Assembly: GCA_009782405.1 (NCBI GenBank)
Contig: WRJC01000014.1
Span: 7,655 to 71,654 of the forward strand
Reading direction: 5' to 3'
DNA from: Oscillospiraceae bacterium
GTDB lineage: Bacteria > Bacillota_A > Clostridia > Oscillospirales > WRJC01
Length of the DNA: 64,000 nt
The notes under the pieces were generated by a model, which searched no databases, had not been told where the DNA came from, and saw nothing but the letters and a program-made list of their open reading frames with translations. A program made the translations under genes and the position numbers. This document shows, piece after piece, positions 25,543 through 34,486 of the stretch (positions are counted from its first letter, which is position 1; every line of letters begins with the position of its first letter).

Positions 25543-26667
25543 ATGTACGAAATAAAGCACAAAAGCGATTTCCAGGCGGGCGCGAGCCTGATTGCGAAAA
25601 TTCCGGAAACGGAATCGGACAAAAAAGCGCTGCATACGATAATAAACGAACAGCCGGAATTTTTGCTGCCTTTTCGCCAAAGGACAATAGACGGCGAAAT
25701 AGAGCTCGCCTATCAGATAGGAAACTGCAGCAAATTCGCATATTTGCAAAAAAACCGTTCAGCGGGGGAATATATAAATTTGCTTTTGGAAATAATGCAG
25801 CCGCTGCTTGATTGCGGCGATTGGTTTTTGTCCCCGTATTCATTTTTGCTGAATACCGATTATCTATATTTCGACAAAAACGGAAAAACGGCAAAATTTA
25901 TATATATACCTTCGATATGCCCCTGTTCCGAATACGACGACTTAAAAAACATGATCGCGGAAATCGCAAAACAAAACCAAACAACGGATGTCAATCTTGA
26001 AAATAAAGTGGTTTGGGCGATCCAGGATTTCAAGCCATACGAATTTTTGCGGATGCTGAAATCATACAAACCCGAAAAAACCGAAAAACAAGAAAAACCC
26101 GATACCCTTGAAAAACCGGAAAAACCGGAAAAACCGGAAAAAGACGACATAGATATAAATTTTTTCCCCGAAGAAAAGCCGGCAAAAAAAAGTTTTTTCG
26201 ATTTTATGAAAAACAAAAAAGAAAAAAAGCAAACTCAAAAAGAACCTGCCGCAATTCAAAAAGAACCGAGCTTCGAAAACTTGGAAAAAGAAAAAGACGA
26301 ATTGACACAGCTTGTCGAATCATTGAATTCAGGCTTGGCTGCATTTCGCTATATCGGAAACGGCAGCCATCCTGAAACCATCGAAATCGACATTGAAAAA
26401 AAAGGGATTTTCACCATCGGGCGATTCGATATGTCCGCGGGCGTGAAACAATCGGATTTCGAATTCGACGCAAAGACAAAAGCCGTCAGCCGCCGCCACG
26501 CGGCTGTGGAAAAAAATGCGGAAGGATATTTTTTGGTCGATTTGTCCTCTTCCGCGGGAACTTTTATGGACGGGCAAAAACTGCCGCCAAACGCGCCTTT
26601 CAAGTTGGAACAGGGATGCAAGGTTTCATTCGGTTTTTCGGGAGCCGACTATGCCTGGGAACAATAA
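25543..26667 (+). CDS. FHA-domain protein with DUF6382-like N-terminus
   Basis: A 374-residue cytoplasmic protein. The N-terminal 170 residues match the DUF6382 type found with FHA domains in Clostridia. A charged linker of K-P-E-K repeats (about 185-215) and a coiled segment follow. Residues about 285-374 form an FHA domain (I-G-R-F, S-R-R-H-A, S-S-S-A-G-T-F) that binds phosphothreonine. It closes the Tad operon and may link pilus function to Ser/Thr kinase signalling; no such kinase lies in the window. The ATG at 25543 has GGAGGGG 6 nt upstream. Confidence 0.85.
   Translation: MYEIKHKSDFQAGASLIAKIPETESDKKALHTIINEQPEFLLPFRQRTIDGEIELAYQIGNCSKFAYLQKNRSAGEYINLLLEIMQPLLDCGDWFLSPYSFLLNTDYLYFDKNGKTAKFIYIPSICPCSEYDDLKNMIAEIAKQNQTTDVNLENKVVWAIQDFKPYEFLRMLKSYKPEKTEKQEKPDTLEKPEKPEKPEKDDIDINFFPEEKPAKKSFFDFMKNKKEKKQTQKEPAAIQKEPSFENLEKEKDELTQLVESLNSGLAAFRYIGNGSHPETIEIDIEKKGIFTIGRFDMSAGVKQSDFEFDAKTKAVSRRHAAVEKNAEGYFLVDLSSSAGTFMDGQKLPPNAPFKLEQGCKVSFGFSGADYAWEQ
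26110..26142 (+). repeat. Short in-frame tandem repeat in the FHA protein linker
   Basis: Three perfect copies of the 9-mer GAAAAACCG (26110-26136) plus a partial fourth, encoding E-K-P units. Such a repeat could change copy number in frame and vary linker length. Confidence 0.7.
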
Positions 26668-26691
26668 TAACAAAAAATTTAAAAATTTACA

Positions 26692-26720
26692 TTGACTAAT
26701 TTTCATATATATGATAATAT
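26692..26720 (+). promoter_or_regulatory. Promoter of the second UroD-like gene
   Basis: TTGACT (26692-26697), 17 bp, TAATAT (26715-26720), about 40 nt before the ATG at 26761. Confidence 0.6.
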
Positions 26721-26760
26721 TGTATCTATGATATTCATGCAGTCGAAAGGAAGTTTTTTT

Positions 26761-27909
26761 ATGTTCAACGACGAACTCACCCCGCACGAAAGGTTGCTTC
26801 GCACATTCAAAGGCGAAGCGGTGGACAGGGCCCCGGTCAAGCTCTGGGGGCTCGATTTGGGAATGGGAATGCTGCGCCCCGCTTATCAAAAAATATACGA
26901 TTATGCCCACGACAAAACAGACTTGTTTTCAGGCGGCGGTTCACCCATGGATATATTTGTGGGAACTCGGCGCGAATTATACGAAACCAAAGTTGAGCCT
27001 TGGGAAAAAGACCCGGTATGGAATAAGCACATAACAACGCTGCACACGCCCGATGGGGATCTTCGCTGCATTTCGCTTGTGAGCACGAAAGGCGATCCCG
27101 GATATGTGCTGGAAAATTATGTTAAAAATTCCGCAGACTTGAAAAAATTGTTTTCGATACCTTATGCGCCCTACGAAATGAACGTGGAAGGATATCTCGC
27201 AAGGCGGGATTTCATAGGCGAAAAGGGGATAGTCAGTTTTGGTCTCGATCATGCGGGGTATGCGCTGCACCGCATGTGCGGCTCTGAAATGCTGGGCTAT
27301 CTTTATTCGGACGATAGGGCCGTGGTTTTGGAATTGGCGGGGATTTTCGCCGAGAGGGTATACAACCATTGCAAAGCCGCCATAGAAAAGCTCAGGGGAT
27401 ACAAAACAGACGATTTCGTGGTTTCATATGTAGGCCCTGAAGTTTTGACGCCTCCTCTGATGAATATGCAGGGCTTTGAAGAGATAGTATGCGAAAACGA
27501 CAAAAAGCTGCACGATTTGGTACATGGGGCGGGAGGTTATGTATGGATGCACTGCCACGGAAACATGAAAAAAGTGATAAAGCGTTTCGCCGACATAGGG
27601 ATCGATTTGTTAAATCCCGTAGAACCACCCCCGCACGGGGACATGACTTTCGAAGAAGCGTTTTTGGCAGTGGAAGGAAGGATGTCGCTTGAAGGCAACA
27701 TCGAAATACAGGATTTGTTGTGCTCGGATACCGAAACAATAAAAGCCCTTGTCGAAGAGTCGGTAAAGACAGGGGCGAAATACGGGCGTTTCGTGCTTTG
27801 CCCGAGCGCGGGGTATATGGAATACACGGAGCCGACCGATTCATTTATCGACAATGTGATAACCTATGTGGGTTATGGGCTCGAAATGGCCCGCAAATAC
27901 CATTACTGA
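26761..27909 (+). CDS. UroD/MtaA-like family protein
   Basis: A 382-residue TIM-barrel protein of the uroporphyrinogen decarboxylase superfamily. A W-M-H-C-H-G-N segment at about residues 262-268 and a late C-P-S-A-G-Y recall the H-x-C...C zinc site of corrinoid methyltransferases such as MtaA/MtbA, but in shifted form. Family members often serve one-carbon or corrinoid metabolism rather than heme synthesis; the substrate is unknown. The ATG at 26761 follows AAAGGAAG. It is monocistronic, with its own promoter and a strong terminator. Confidence 0.75.
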   Translation: MFNDELTPHERLLRTFKGEAVDRAPVKLWGLDLGMGMLRPAYQKIYDYAHDKTDLFSGGGSPMDIFVGTRRELYETKVEPWEKDPVWNKHITTLHTPDGDLRCISLVSTKGDPGYVLENYVKNSADLKKLFSIPYAPYEMNVEGYLARRDFIGEKGIVSFGLDHAGYALHRMCGSEMLGYLYSDDRAVVLELAGIFAERVYNHCKAAIEKLRGYKTDDFVVSYVGPEVLTPPLMNMQGFEEIVCENDKKLHDLVHGAGGYVWMHCHGNMKKVIKRFADIGIDLLNPVEPPPHGDMTFEEAFLAVEGRMSLEGNIEIQDLLCSDTETIKALVEESVKTGAKYGRFVLCPSAGYMEYTEPTDSFIDNVITYVGYGLEMARKYHY

Positions 27910-27920
27910 CGCAACGCGGC

Positions 27921-27949
27921 AAAAAAACCGCCGTATGGCGGTTTTTTTT
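27921..27949 (+). terminator. Rho-independent terminator after the UroD-like gene
   Basis: An 11-bp stem (AAAAAACCGCC 27922-27932, GGCGGTTTTTT 27937-27947), GTAT loop and T-tract, 12 nt after the stop codon. The A-tract on the other side also lets it act for rpsR transcripts from the minus strand. Confidence 0.9.
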
Positions 27950-28018
27950 AGTTGTCAGTTTTTGGTTTTCTGTTGTCAGCGAACATGGGCAATCATTTTT
28001 CTGATAACTGATAACTAA
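27948..28018. repeat. Small inverted-repeat element at the rpsR 3' end
   Basis: TTAGTTGTCAGT (27948-27959) faces TTAGTTATCAGT (read 28018 to 28007), 11 of 12 identical, bounding 71 bp with internal related motifs. The right end runs through the rpsR stop codon. A related stretch occurs at 63803-63819. Confidence 0.45.
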
Positions 28019-28269
28019 TCCGAGACATAAGGTATGAGCGCGACATATCTCGAGCGTTTTACCGCCGTGGTGAGAAACCTTTGATGTTTCGCGCAATTTC
28101 CGGTTATCCGGCGCGGCAGTATTTTATAGCGCTCCGACAATGACTTTTTCAATCTCGCGACATCTTTGTAATCTATATCTTCGATCTTTTCGGCGCAGAA
28201 AGCGCATACTTTTCTTCTTTTGCGGATGCGCATCCCGCCGCCTTTTTGGTCTCTGTTATCCCTGTCCAA
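28015..28269 (-). CDS. rpsR: 30S ribosomal protein S18
   Basis: An 84-residue component of the small-subunit platform that binds 16S rRNA beside S6. The core is typical: [29 protein letters not shown]. The two N-terminal cysteines and the later C-A-K-H could bind zinc, as in C+ type S18 proteins. The start is TTG at 28269 (AGGAGG about 9 nt upstream); TTG at 28275 is also in frame but very close to that site. Last gene of the rpsF-ssb-rpsR operon. Confidence 0.96.
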   Translation of the reverse strand: MDRDNRDQKGGGMRIRKRRKVCAFCAEKIEDIDYKDVARLKKSLSERYKILPRRITGNCAKHQRFLTTAVKRSRYVALIPYVSD

Positions 28270-28303
28270 GGTCAAATTCCTCCTTTATCTTTGATTTGTA
28301 AGC

Positions 28304-28753
28304 TTAAAACGGCAGATCGTCGTCGGAACTTATCTCTTCGAATTTCGGCGTGGACTCGTAATTCGTAGAATACGAAGAAGCGGAAACGTTCGGTTCAGCC
28401 CCCGAATCGGCGAATCCGTCCGAAACGCTCTTGCGTTCGACGAATGTAATCTCGTCCGCGATGATTTCGACGGTGGTGCGCTTGTTTCCTTCTTTGTCCT
28501 GCCAATTTCTCGACTGGATCGCCCCGCACACCAAAATGGGCTTTCCTTTCGTGAAATACTTGGCAACGAACTCAGCCTGCGTCCTCCAGGCCACGATGTC
28601 TATGAAATCGGTTTGCTGGGGTTCGTTCGCCTTCACGAACCTGCGCCCGACCGCAATCCTGAACGAACACACGTTTACGCCGGTAGGGGTGGTTTTGAGT
28701 TCCGGGTCGGCGACCATATTGCCGATCAATATAACTTTATTGAAACTTGCCAA
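28304..28753 (-). CDS. ssb: Single-stranded DNA-binding protein
   Basis: A 149-residue OB-fold protein that coats single-stranded DNA during replication and repair. The N-terminus F-N-K-V-I-L-I-G-N-M-V-A-D-P-E and the region D-I-V-A-W-R are typical; the disordered linker ends in the acidic tip D-D-D-L-P-F that recruits partner proteins. The start is TTG at 28753 with GGGAGG about 8 nt upstream. It sits between rpsF and rpsR, the usual order in Bacillota. Confidence 0.97.
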   Translation of the reverse strand: MASFNKVILIGNMVADPELKTTPTGVNVCSFRIAVGRRFVKANEPQQTDFIDIVAWRTQAEFVAKYFTKGKPILVCGAIQSRNWQDKEGNKRTTVEIIADEITFVERKSVSDGFADSGAEPNVSASSYSTNYESTPKFEEISSDDDLPF

Positions 28754-28783
28754 TTAAACAACCTCCCAATCAATTTTGATTCT

Positions 28784-29080
28784 TTATTTTTCTTTTTTTA
28801 TGACAAGCGAACGCAGCACGCCGTCCGTGATGTTGAACACACGTTCGAGCTCTGCGGGAAATTGGGGCGTTGAACTGAAATTGATCAGCACGTAATATCC
28901 TTCTTGCAAAAACTGGATAGGATACGCGAGTTTTTTCATCCCCAATTCGTTTTTCTCAATTATCGTCCCATTCGCCGCTATCAAATCCGAAAATTTTTCG
29001 ACGGCCGCTTTTATCCCTTCATCCCCCATGTTTGGGTTGAGGATAAACATGGTTTCGTAGTTTGAGATCACATTACCCAT
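28784..29080 (-). CDS. rpsF: 30S ribosomal protein S6
   Basis: A 98-residue protein of the small-subunit platform and partner of S18. Y-E-T-M-F-I-L-N-P, then L-A-Y-P-I and Y-Y-V-L-I-N-F are characteristic. The ATG at 29080 has AAGGAGGTG 8 nt upstream; in-frame codons further upstream lie in the leader. First gene of the operon behind the promoter at 29168-29196. Confidence 0.96.
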   Translation of the reverse strand: MGNVISNYETMFILNPNMGDEGIKAAVEKFSDLIAANGTIIEKNELGMKKLAYPIQFLQEGYYVLINFSSTPQFPAELERVFNITDGVLRSLVIKKEK

Positions 29081-29161
29081 TTCGATACACCTCCTTATGG
29101 ACATCAGGCCCGATTTTTTTGATTTTAATCTCACTCCGGGCAAGGATTGAATTATTATTCC
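29081..29161 (-). promoter_or_regulatory. Leader of the rpsF operon, candidate S6:S18 binding site
   Basis: The transcript leader between the -10 box and rpsF is about 80 nt. It can pair GCCCG (minus strand of 29141-29137) with CGGGC (29112-29108) around an A/U-rich loop. Many bacteria control this operon by S6:S18 binding to such a leader. I cannot confirm the conserved motif by eye. Confidence 0.35.
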
Positions 29162-29167
29162 TCCAAC

Positions 29168-29196
29168 ATTATACACCAAAAAAAAACGCATGTCAA
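29168..29196 (-). promoter_or_regulatory. Consensus promoter of rpsF-ssb-rpsR
   Basis: On the minus strand TTGACA (29196-29191), 17 bp, TATAAT (29173-29168). Divergent from the speD promoter, with about 40 bp between the -35 boxes. Confidence 0.85.
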
Positions 29197-29235
29197 TAGG
29201 AAACAAAAAATTTACGCAGTTATTTTGCGAAACAG

Positions 29236-29264
29236 TTGATTTTTTTTGTTATTTGTGGTATAAT
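29236..29264 (+). promoter_or_regulatory. Promoter of speD
   Basis: TTGATT (29236-29241), 17 bp, TATAAT (29259-29264), about 50 nt before the TTG start at 29315. Confidence 0.75.
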
Positions 29265-29314
29265 CTTGTTTGCAAAACCCCAATATTACTAACAAAGAAA
29301 GAGGTGCGCGTGAA

Positions 29315-30115
29315 TTGGCCGAAAAACTCACGCTTTTTGGGTTTAACAACCTTACGAAGACATTGAGCTTTAACATTTACGACGTGTGCTATGCGAAAAG
29401 CGCGAAAGAACAAAAAGATTATATCGCCTATATCAACGAGCAGTACAACTCCGAAAGGCTGACGAACATACTTTTCAAAGTCACCGAAATAATAGGCGCG
29501 AAAATATTGAACATATCAAAACAGGATTATGAGCCCCAGGGGGCATCGGTCAATATCTTGATCACGGAAGACGATTTGTCGGCTCAATCCATCGACGAAT
29601 CTTGCAACAAGGGGATTTTGCCGCCAAAGGGAGCGGATGTCCACGCGCATTTGGACAAAAGCCACGTGACGGTGCACACTTTCCCCGAATCGCACCCGGA
29701 CAATTTGGTTTCCACTTTCCGGGTGGACATAGATGTCTCGACCTGCGGGACTATATCGCCCCTGAACGCGCTCGATTTTCTGATAAGCAGCTTCGATTCC
29801 GATATTATGACCATTGATTACAGGGTGAGGGGTTTTACCCGCGATGTCGACGGGATAAAATTGTTCATCGACCACAATATGCGGTCAATCCAGGACTATA
29901 TAGCCGACAAGACACTGACAAAATACGATGCGATAGATGTGAACGTCTATCAATCCAACATATTCCACACAAAAATGCTGATAAAAGAAATTGAGCTTCA
30001 AAATTACCTGTTCAAAAAAGACGTCTACGAACTGCCCCCGAAGCAGCGCCTCGAAATTACCGACGATTTGCGGCGCGAAATGATCGAAATTTTCAGCGGC
30101 ATGAATATATATTGA
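29315..30115 (+). CDS. speD: S-adenosylmethionine decarboxylase proenzyme
   Basis: Provides decarboxylated AdoMet, the aminopropyl donor for spermidine synthesis. The 266-residue protein is of the E. coli (prokaryotic class 1A) type. The proenzyme cuts itself at L-D-K-S-H-V-T; Ser116 would become the pyruvoyl cofactor, close to Ser112 of E. coli. I chose TTG 29315, with GAGGTG 7 nt upstream; the resulting length fits the family. No spermidine synthase lies in the window. lon follows after 18 nt and may be cotranscribed. Confidence 0.93.
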   Translation: MAEKLTLFGFNNLTKTLSFNIYDVCYAKSAKEQKDYIAYINEQYNSERLTNILFKVTEIIGAKILNISKQDYEPQGASVNILITEDDLSAQSIDESCNKGILPPKGADVHAHLDKSHVTVHTFPESHPDNLVSTFRVDIDVSTCGTISPLNALDFLISSFDSDIMTIDYRVRGFTRDVDGIKLFIDHNMRSIQDYIADKTLTKYDAIDVNVYQSNIFHTKMLIKEIELQNYLFKKDVYELPPKQRLEITDDLRREMIEIFSGMNIY

Positions 30116-30133
30116 ATATTTTAAGGAGAAAAA

Positions 30134-32548
30134 ATGTCAAAAACAATTGAAAAAATCGAAAAAATGTCGCTGCCCGTGGTGGTGACGCGCGGGGTCATAA
30201 TTTTCCCGGAAATCAACGTTGGTTTTGAGATAAACCGCCCCAAATCGCAAAAAGCGGTCGAATACGCCGAAAAAAACGGCATATTCGTGTTTTTCGTTTC
30301 GCAGGGCAATATGGAAATCGAAGAACCTCAGCCGGGGGACATATACAAAGTCGGGACGATAGCGAAAATAAAGCACTCGGTCAAGCTGGCCGATGAAAAC
30401 ATAAGGGTCATCGTCGAGGGGATAGCCAGGGCCGAAATTTTGTCGTATGATTTTTCGAAGGAATATATAACCTGCGAAATTTTGAAAAAACAAATATATC
30501 TCCAAAACAACGGGGGCATAAAAGGCGAAGCGGCGATCTCGGAAACTATGAAGGTTTTTGAAAATTACTGCCGTTTCATACCGAAAATATCGAACGAAAT
30601 AATGGTGAATCTGCACTCCGTGAAAAATCCGGGGGTTTTGGCCGACTTTATCGCATCCACGATATATTTCCACCACGAAAAAAAGCAAAAACTGCTCGAA
30701 GAGTTCGACCCGATAAAAAGGCTCGAGCTGCTTTGCGTCATTATTGAAAAAGAAATCGAAGTGCTCGAAATCGAGGAACAGATCCATAAAAGGGTGCGCG
30801 GCCAAATGGACAAAAACCAGCGCGACTATTTTTTGCGCGAACAGCTGAAAGCCCTGAAAAACGAACTGGGAGAAGGCGAAGAGTTTGAATCCGAAACGGA
30901 AGAATACGCAAAAAAGCTCGAGAAGCTGAATTTGCCGAAAGAAATTCACGAAAAGCTTCAAAAGGAAATCTCAAGGCTTCAAAAACAGCCTTCGAATTCC
31001 CCCGATTCCGCAGTCATGAGAAACTATTTGGATATTTGTTTCGAAATCCCCTGGGCAAAAAAAACTGAGGATTTCGTCGATATAGAAGCGGCCGAAAAAA
31101 TATTGAACGACGACCACGACGGGCTTTTCAAAGTAAAAGAACGCATACTCGAATTTATCGCAGTCAAACAGACAAAACGCGAACTGAAAGGACAAATTTT
31201 GTGTTTCGTGGGCCCCCCGGGAGTGGGCAAAACTTCGATAGCAGCTTCCATCGCAAAATCGTTGAAGCGAAAATATGCGCGCGTTTCGCTCGGCGGGGTG
31301 CGCGACGAATCCGACATAAGGGGCCACAGGAAAACATACATAGGCTCAATGCCGGGAAGGATCATAAACGCGCTGAGGGAAGCCAAAAGCCAAAACCCGC
31401 TGATACTGCTCGACGAAATGGACAAGCTGACCAAAGACGCCCACGGGGATCCCGCATCCGCTTTGCTCGAAGTTTTGGATTCGGAGCAAAACAAAGCGTT
31501 CAGGGATCATTTCATAGAAATACCGGTGGATTTGTCCGACTGTATGTTCATCGCCACCGCGAACACCACAGACCCCATCCCCAAGGCGCTTCTCGACAGG
31601 ATGGAGGTCATACCGATAACCAGCTATACCAGAAACGAAAAGCACGCGATAGCAAAAAACCACCTTATCTCAAAACAGGCGAAAAAGCACGGATTGAACA
31701 AAAGAAAATTCAATATAAGCGACGAAGCGCTGTATGAGATGATCGATTATTACACAAGGGAAGCAGGGGTCAGGAACTTAGAGCGGGAGATTGCGAATTT
31801 GTGCAGAAAATCCGTGAAAAAACTGATAAAGGAAAACAAAAAGTCGATTTTGGTCAACTCCGCAGTTTTAAAGGAAATTTTGGGGCCGAAAAAGTTCAAG
31901 GACGATTTGTATTCGAAAAAAGACGAAATTGGCGTGGCAAACGGGCTTGCGTGGACCGCGATGGGCGGGGAGATATTGCAAGTGGAAGTGGTTTCGCCGG
32001 AGGGAACGGGCAAAATAGAGCTTACCGGATCCTTGGGCGAAGTGATGAAAGAATCCGCGAAAACCGCCATATCTTTTATCCGCACAATCGCGAAAAAATA
32101 CAACATAGATCCCGAGTTTTACAAAAACAAAGACATACACATACATTTTCCCGAAGGCGCGATACCAAAAGACGGGCCTTCCGCAGGGATAACGGTTGCC
32201 ACCGCGATATTTTCGCAGCTTACCGGATATCCCGTAAAAAGCGACATAGCCATGACGGGAGAAATAACTCTGAGGGGAAAGGTGCTTCCAATCGGGGGCC
32301 TGAAAGAAAAAACGGTGGCGGCATACCGCTCGAAAATAAAAAACGTGATAATACCGGACGAAAATGTCCCCGATTTGGAGGACATAGACGAAACAGTGAA
32401 AGAAAATTTGAATTTCATACCGGTGGCTCAAGCTGAAAAAGTGTTTGAAAGCGCGGTGATATTCCCAAAACCGGAAATCGACTTGTATTCCGACATCATG
32501 CCGCCGCCCGCCCCGAATGCGATTCAGGAAATGTGGGACGCAAAATGA
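30134..32548 (+). CDS. lon: ATP-dependent protease Lon
   Basis: A cytoplasmic AAA+ serine protease of 804 residues that degrades misfolded and regulatory proteins. It has the N-terminal substrate domain (1-200), a coiled helical region, Walker A G-P-P-G-V-G-K-T near residue 360, Walker B L-I-L-L-D-E-M-D-K, and the protease domain with Ser683 (D-G-P-S-A-G) and Lys726 (G-G-L-K-E-K), 43 residues apart as in E. coli. AAGGAG precedes the ATG. The stop overlaps the engB start (ATGA). Confidence 0.98.
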   Translation: MSKTIEKIEKMSLPVVVTRGVIIFPEINVGFEINRPKSQKAVEYAEKNGIFVFFVSQGNMEIEEPQPGDIYKVGTIAKIKHSVKLADENIRVIVEGIARAEILSYDFSKEYITCEILKKQIYLQNNGGIKGEAAISETMKVFENYCRFIPKISNEIMVNLHSVKNPGVLADFIASTIYFHHEKKQKLLEEFDPIKRLELLCVIIEKEIEVLEIEEQIHKRVRGQMDKNQRDYFLREQLKALKNELGEGEEFESETEEYAKKLEKLNLPKEIHEKLQKEISRLQKQPSNSPDSAVMRNYLDICFEIPWAKKTEDFVDIEAAEKILNDDHDGLFKVKERILEFIAVKQTKRELKGQILCFVGPPGVGKTSIAASIAKSLKRKYARVSLGGVRDESDIRGHRKTYIGSMPGRIINALREAKSQNPLILLDEMDKLTKDAHGDPASALLEVLDSEQNKAFRDHFIEIPVDLSDCMFIATANTTDPIPKALLDRMEVIPITSYTRNEKHAIAKNHLISKQAKKHGLNKRKFNISDEALYEMIDYYTREAGVRNLEREIANLCRKSVKKLIKENKKSILVNSAVLKEILGPKKFKDDLYSKKDEIGVANGLAWTAMGGEILQVEVVSPEGTGKIELTGSLGEVMKESAKTAISFIRTIAKKYNIDPEFYKNKDIHIHFPEGAIPKDGPSAGITVATAIFSQLTGYPVKSDIAMTGEITLRGKVLPIGGLKEKTVAAYRSKIKNVIIPDENVPDLEDIDETVKENLNFIPVAQAEKVFESAVIFPKPEIDLYSDIMPPPAPNAIQEMWDAK

Positions 32549-33126
32549 CAACCTTGAACGACGCGAAATTAGCCATAAGTGCCGGATTTATTTCGCAAAT
32601 CCCAAAAAATTTGCCGCACGTAGTTTTTGCGGGGCGTTCGAATGTGGGAAAATCCACGCTCATAAACAAAATAACCGGCCGCCATAAACTCGCGCGCACT
32701 TCCTCTTCCCCGGGCAAGACGATAACCATAAATTTTTACGAAACCGGCGAAAAATTATATCTCGTCGATTTGCCCGGATACGGTTATGCCAAAAGAGCCG
32801 AAACGGACAAAAAAAGATGGTCGGCTTTGGTCGAGGGATATTTCAAGGAATGCGCGGATAAAAACATAGTTTTGGTCGTGATGCTCGTCGATTTGAAAGT
32901 GGGCGCCACACCCGACGATTTGGATATGCTCGAATATTTGAAAAGCTTTCAAATCCGCTACATCATCGTGGCGACAAAGGCCGACAAATTGAACAAAACG
33001 CAAAAAGAAGAAAATTTCAAAAAACTGAAGGAAACAGAACCCGACAGCAAAGTCATCCCTTTTTCGTCGCTTTCGGGCGAAGGCGCGGACGAAACGCGGA
33101 AATTTGTTTTAAATTGCGCAAAATAA
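32545..33126 (+). CDS. engB: Ribosome biogenesis GTPase EngB (YihA/YsxC)
   Basis: A 193-residue GTPase needed for 50S subunit maturation. G1 is G-R-S-N-V-G-K-S-T, G2 the threonine in S-S-P-G-K-T, G3 D-L-P-G-Y-G, G4 T-K-A-D and G5 near S-S-L-S-G. The ATG overlaps the lon stop by 4 bp. lon-engB is a widely conserved pair in Bacillota. Confidence 0.97.
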   Translation: MTTLNDAKLAISAGFISQIPKNLPHVVFAGRSNVGKSTLINKITGRHKLARTSSSPGKTITINFYETGEKLYLVDLPGYGYAKRAETDKKRWSALVEGYFKECADKNIVLVVMLVDLKVGATPDDLDMLEYLKSFQIRYIIVATKADKLNKTQKEENFKKLKETEPDSKVIPFSSLSGEGADETRKFVLNCAK

Positions 33127-33180
33127 GGCACAATACGCAATAATTGAAAAAAAATAAAAAAAATGAAAGGAAATGATACG

Positions 33181-34482
33181 ATGACGCCCTGCGAAAATTT
33201 CCGGACAAATCCAAAGGGGCATCTTGAAATAGGGGGATGCGACTGCGCGGATCTCGCCGCGCAATACGGCACGCCCCTGTATGTCATGGATGAAGATCAA
33301 ATCAGGCGGAACTGCCGCGCATACAAAAACGCGGTGAATAAATATTTCGGCGAAAACGGCGGGGATATAGCCTTTGCCAGCAAAGCCTTGTCGTTTGTCG
33401 GCATTTACAGGATTATAGCCCAAGAAGGCCTGTGCACAGACGTGGTTTCGCCCGGGGAACTGGCTACGATAAAAGCAGCGGGATTCCCGCCGGAAAAAGC
33501 GTATTATCACGGCAACAACAAAACCGATTCCGACATAGAATACGGATTGCAAAACAACATGGGCACTTTTGTCGCGGACAATTTGGAAGAAATCGAAAAG
33601 TTGGACGAATTGTGCGGAAAGTACAAAAAAAGGCAAAAAATATTGCTCAGGGTCGCTCCCGGAATCGACGCCCACACCCACGCGAAAATAACAACCGGGA
33701 CGACAGATTCAAAATTCGGCATAGCGATAAGCACAGGCCAGGCGATCGAAGCCGCAGGCTTGGCTTTGAATCGGAAAAATCTCGATTTTGCCGGAATCCA
33801 CTGCCATATAGGCTCGCAAATATTGGAAATACAGCCGTTTGTCGATGCCGCCGAATGCATGCTCGATTTTGCCGAAAAAATAAAAAACAGATACGGCCAT
33901 GAAATCTCCGAATTGAATCTCGGCGGGGGGTTCGGGGTGAAATACATATCCGGGCAGGAAAGCCTGGACATAGACTCCGGAATAAAAACCATTGCGGAAT
34001 ACACGGCAAAAAAATGCGCCGAACTGCGCATAAAACACCCGAAAATGATTTTCGAGCCGGGAAGGTCGATAGTGGCGAATGCGGGTGCGACGCTTTATAC
34101 GGTCGGCACAAACAAAAAAATAACGGGATACAAAAACTATATATCCATCGACGGCAGCATGGCCGACAGCCCGAGGTACGCCCTGTACGAATCCCCGTAC
34201 ACAGTAGTCGCCGCCAACAAAATGAACGAAAATTGCAGCATTGTCGCGGATATTGCGGGAAGATGCTGCGAAAGCGGCGATTTTGTCCAAGCAAATGTGG
34301 CGCTGCCGGATTTGGAAAGGGGCGACATTTTGGCTGTTTTGGTGACCGGAGCGTATAATTATTCAATGGCAAGCAATTATAACCGGCTGACAAGGCCGGC
34401 GATGGTATTCGTGAAAGGCGGAGAAAGCAGGATTGCCGTAAACCGCGAAACATATGAAGACCTGATGAAAAACGAGGTGTAA
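33181..34482 (+). CDS. lysA: Diaminopimelate decarboxylase
   Basis: A PLP enzyme of 433 residues that makes lysine from meso-diaminopimelate. It is of the alanine-racemase fold: Lys68 in F-A-S-K-A-L binds PLP, H-C-H-I-G-S and the G-G-G-F-G loop hold the phosphate, and E-P-G-R-S near residue 290 and the C-terminal C-E-S-G-D and Y-N-Y-S-M-A-S motifs complete the dimer active site. The ATG at 33181 has AAAGGAAA upstream. The M24 peptidase starts only 5 nt downstream. No lysine riboswitch is seen. Confidence 0.96.
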   Translation: MTPCENFRTNPKGHLEIGGCDCADLAAQYGTPLYVMDEDQIRRNCRAYKNAVNKYFGENGGDIAFASKALSFVGIYRIIAQEGLCTDVVSPGELATIKAAGFPPEKAYYHGNNKTDSDIEYGLQNNMGTFVADNLEEIEKLDELCGKYKKRQKILLRVAPGIDAHTHAKITTGTTDSKFGIAISTGQAIEAAGLALNRKNLDFAGIHCHIGSQILEIQPFVDAAECMLDFAEKIKNRYGHEISELNLGGGFGVKYISGQESLDIDSGIKTIAEYTAKKCAELRIKHPKMIFEPGRSIVANAGATLYTVGTNKKITGYKNYISIDGSMADSPRYALYESPYTVVAANKMNENCSIVADIAGRCCESGDFVQANVALPDLERGDILAVLVTGAYNYSMASNYNRLTRPAMVFVKGGESRIAVNRETYEDLMKNEV

Positions 34483-34486
34483 AAAA

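Noticed and set aside
33127..33180. Lysine riboswitch before lysA
   Set aside because: The gap is only 54 nt and A-rich, far too short for the L-box.
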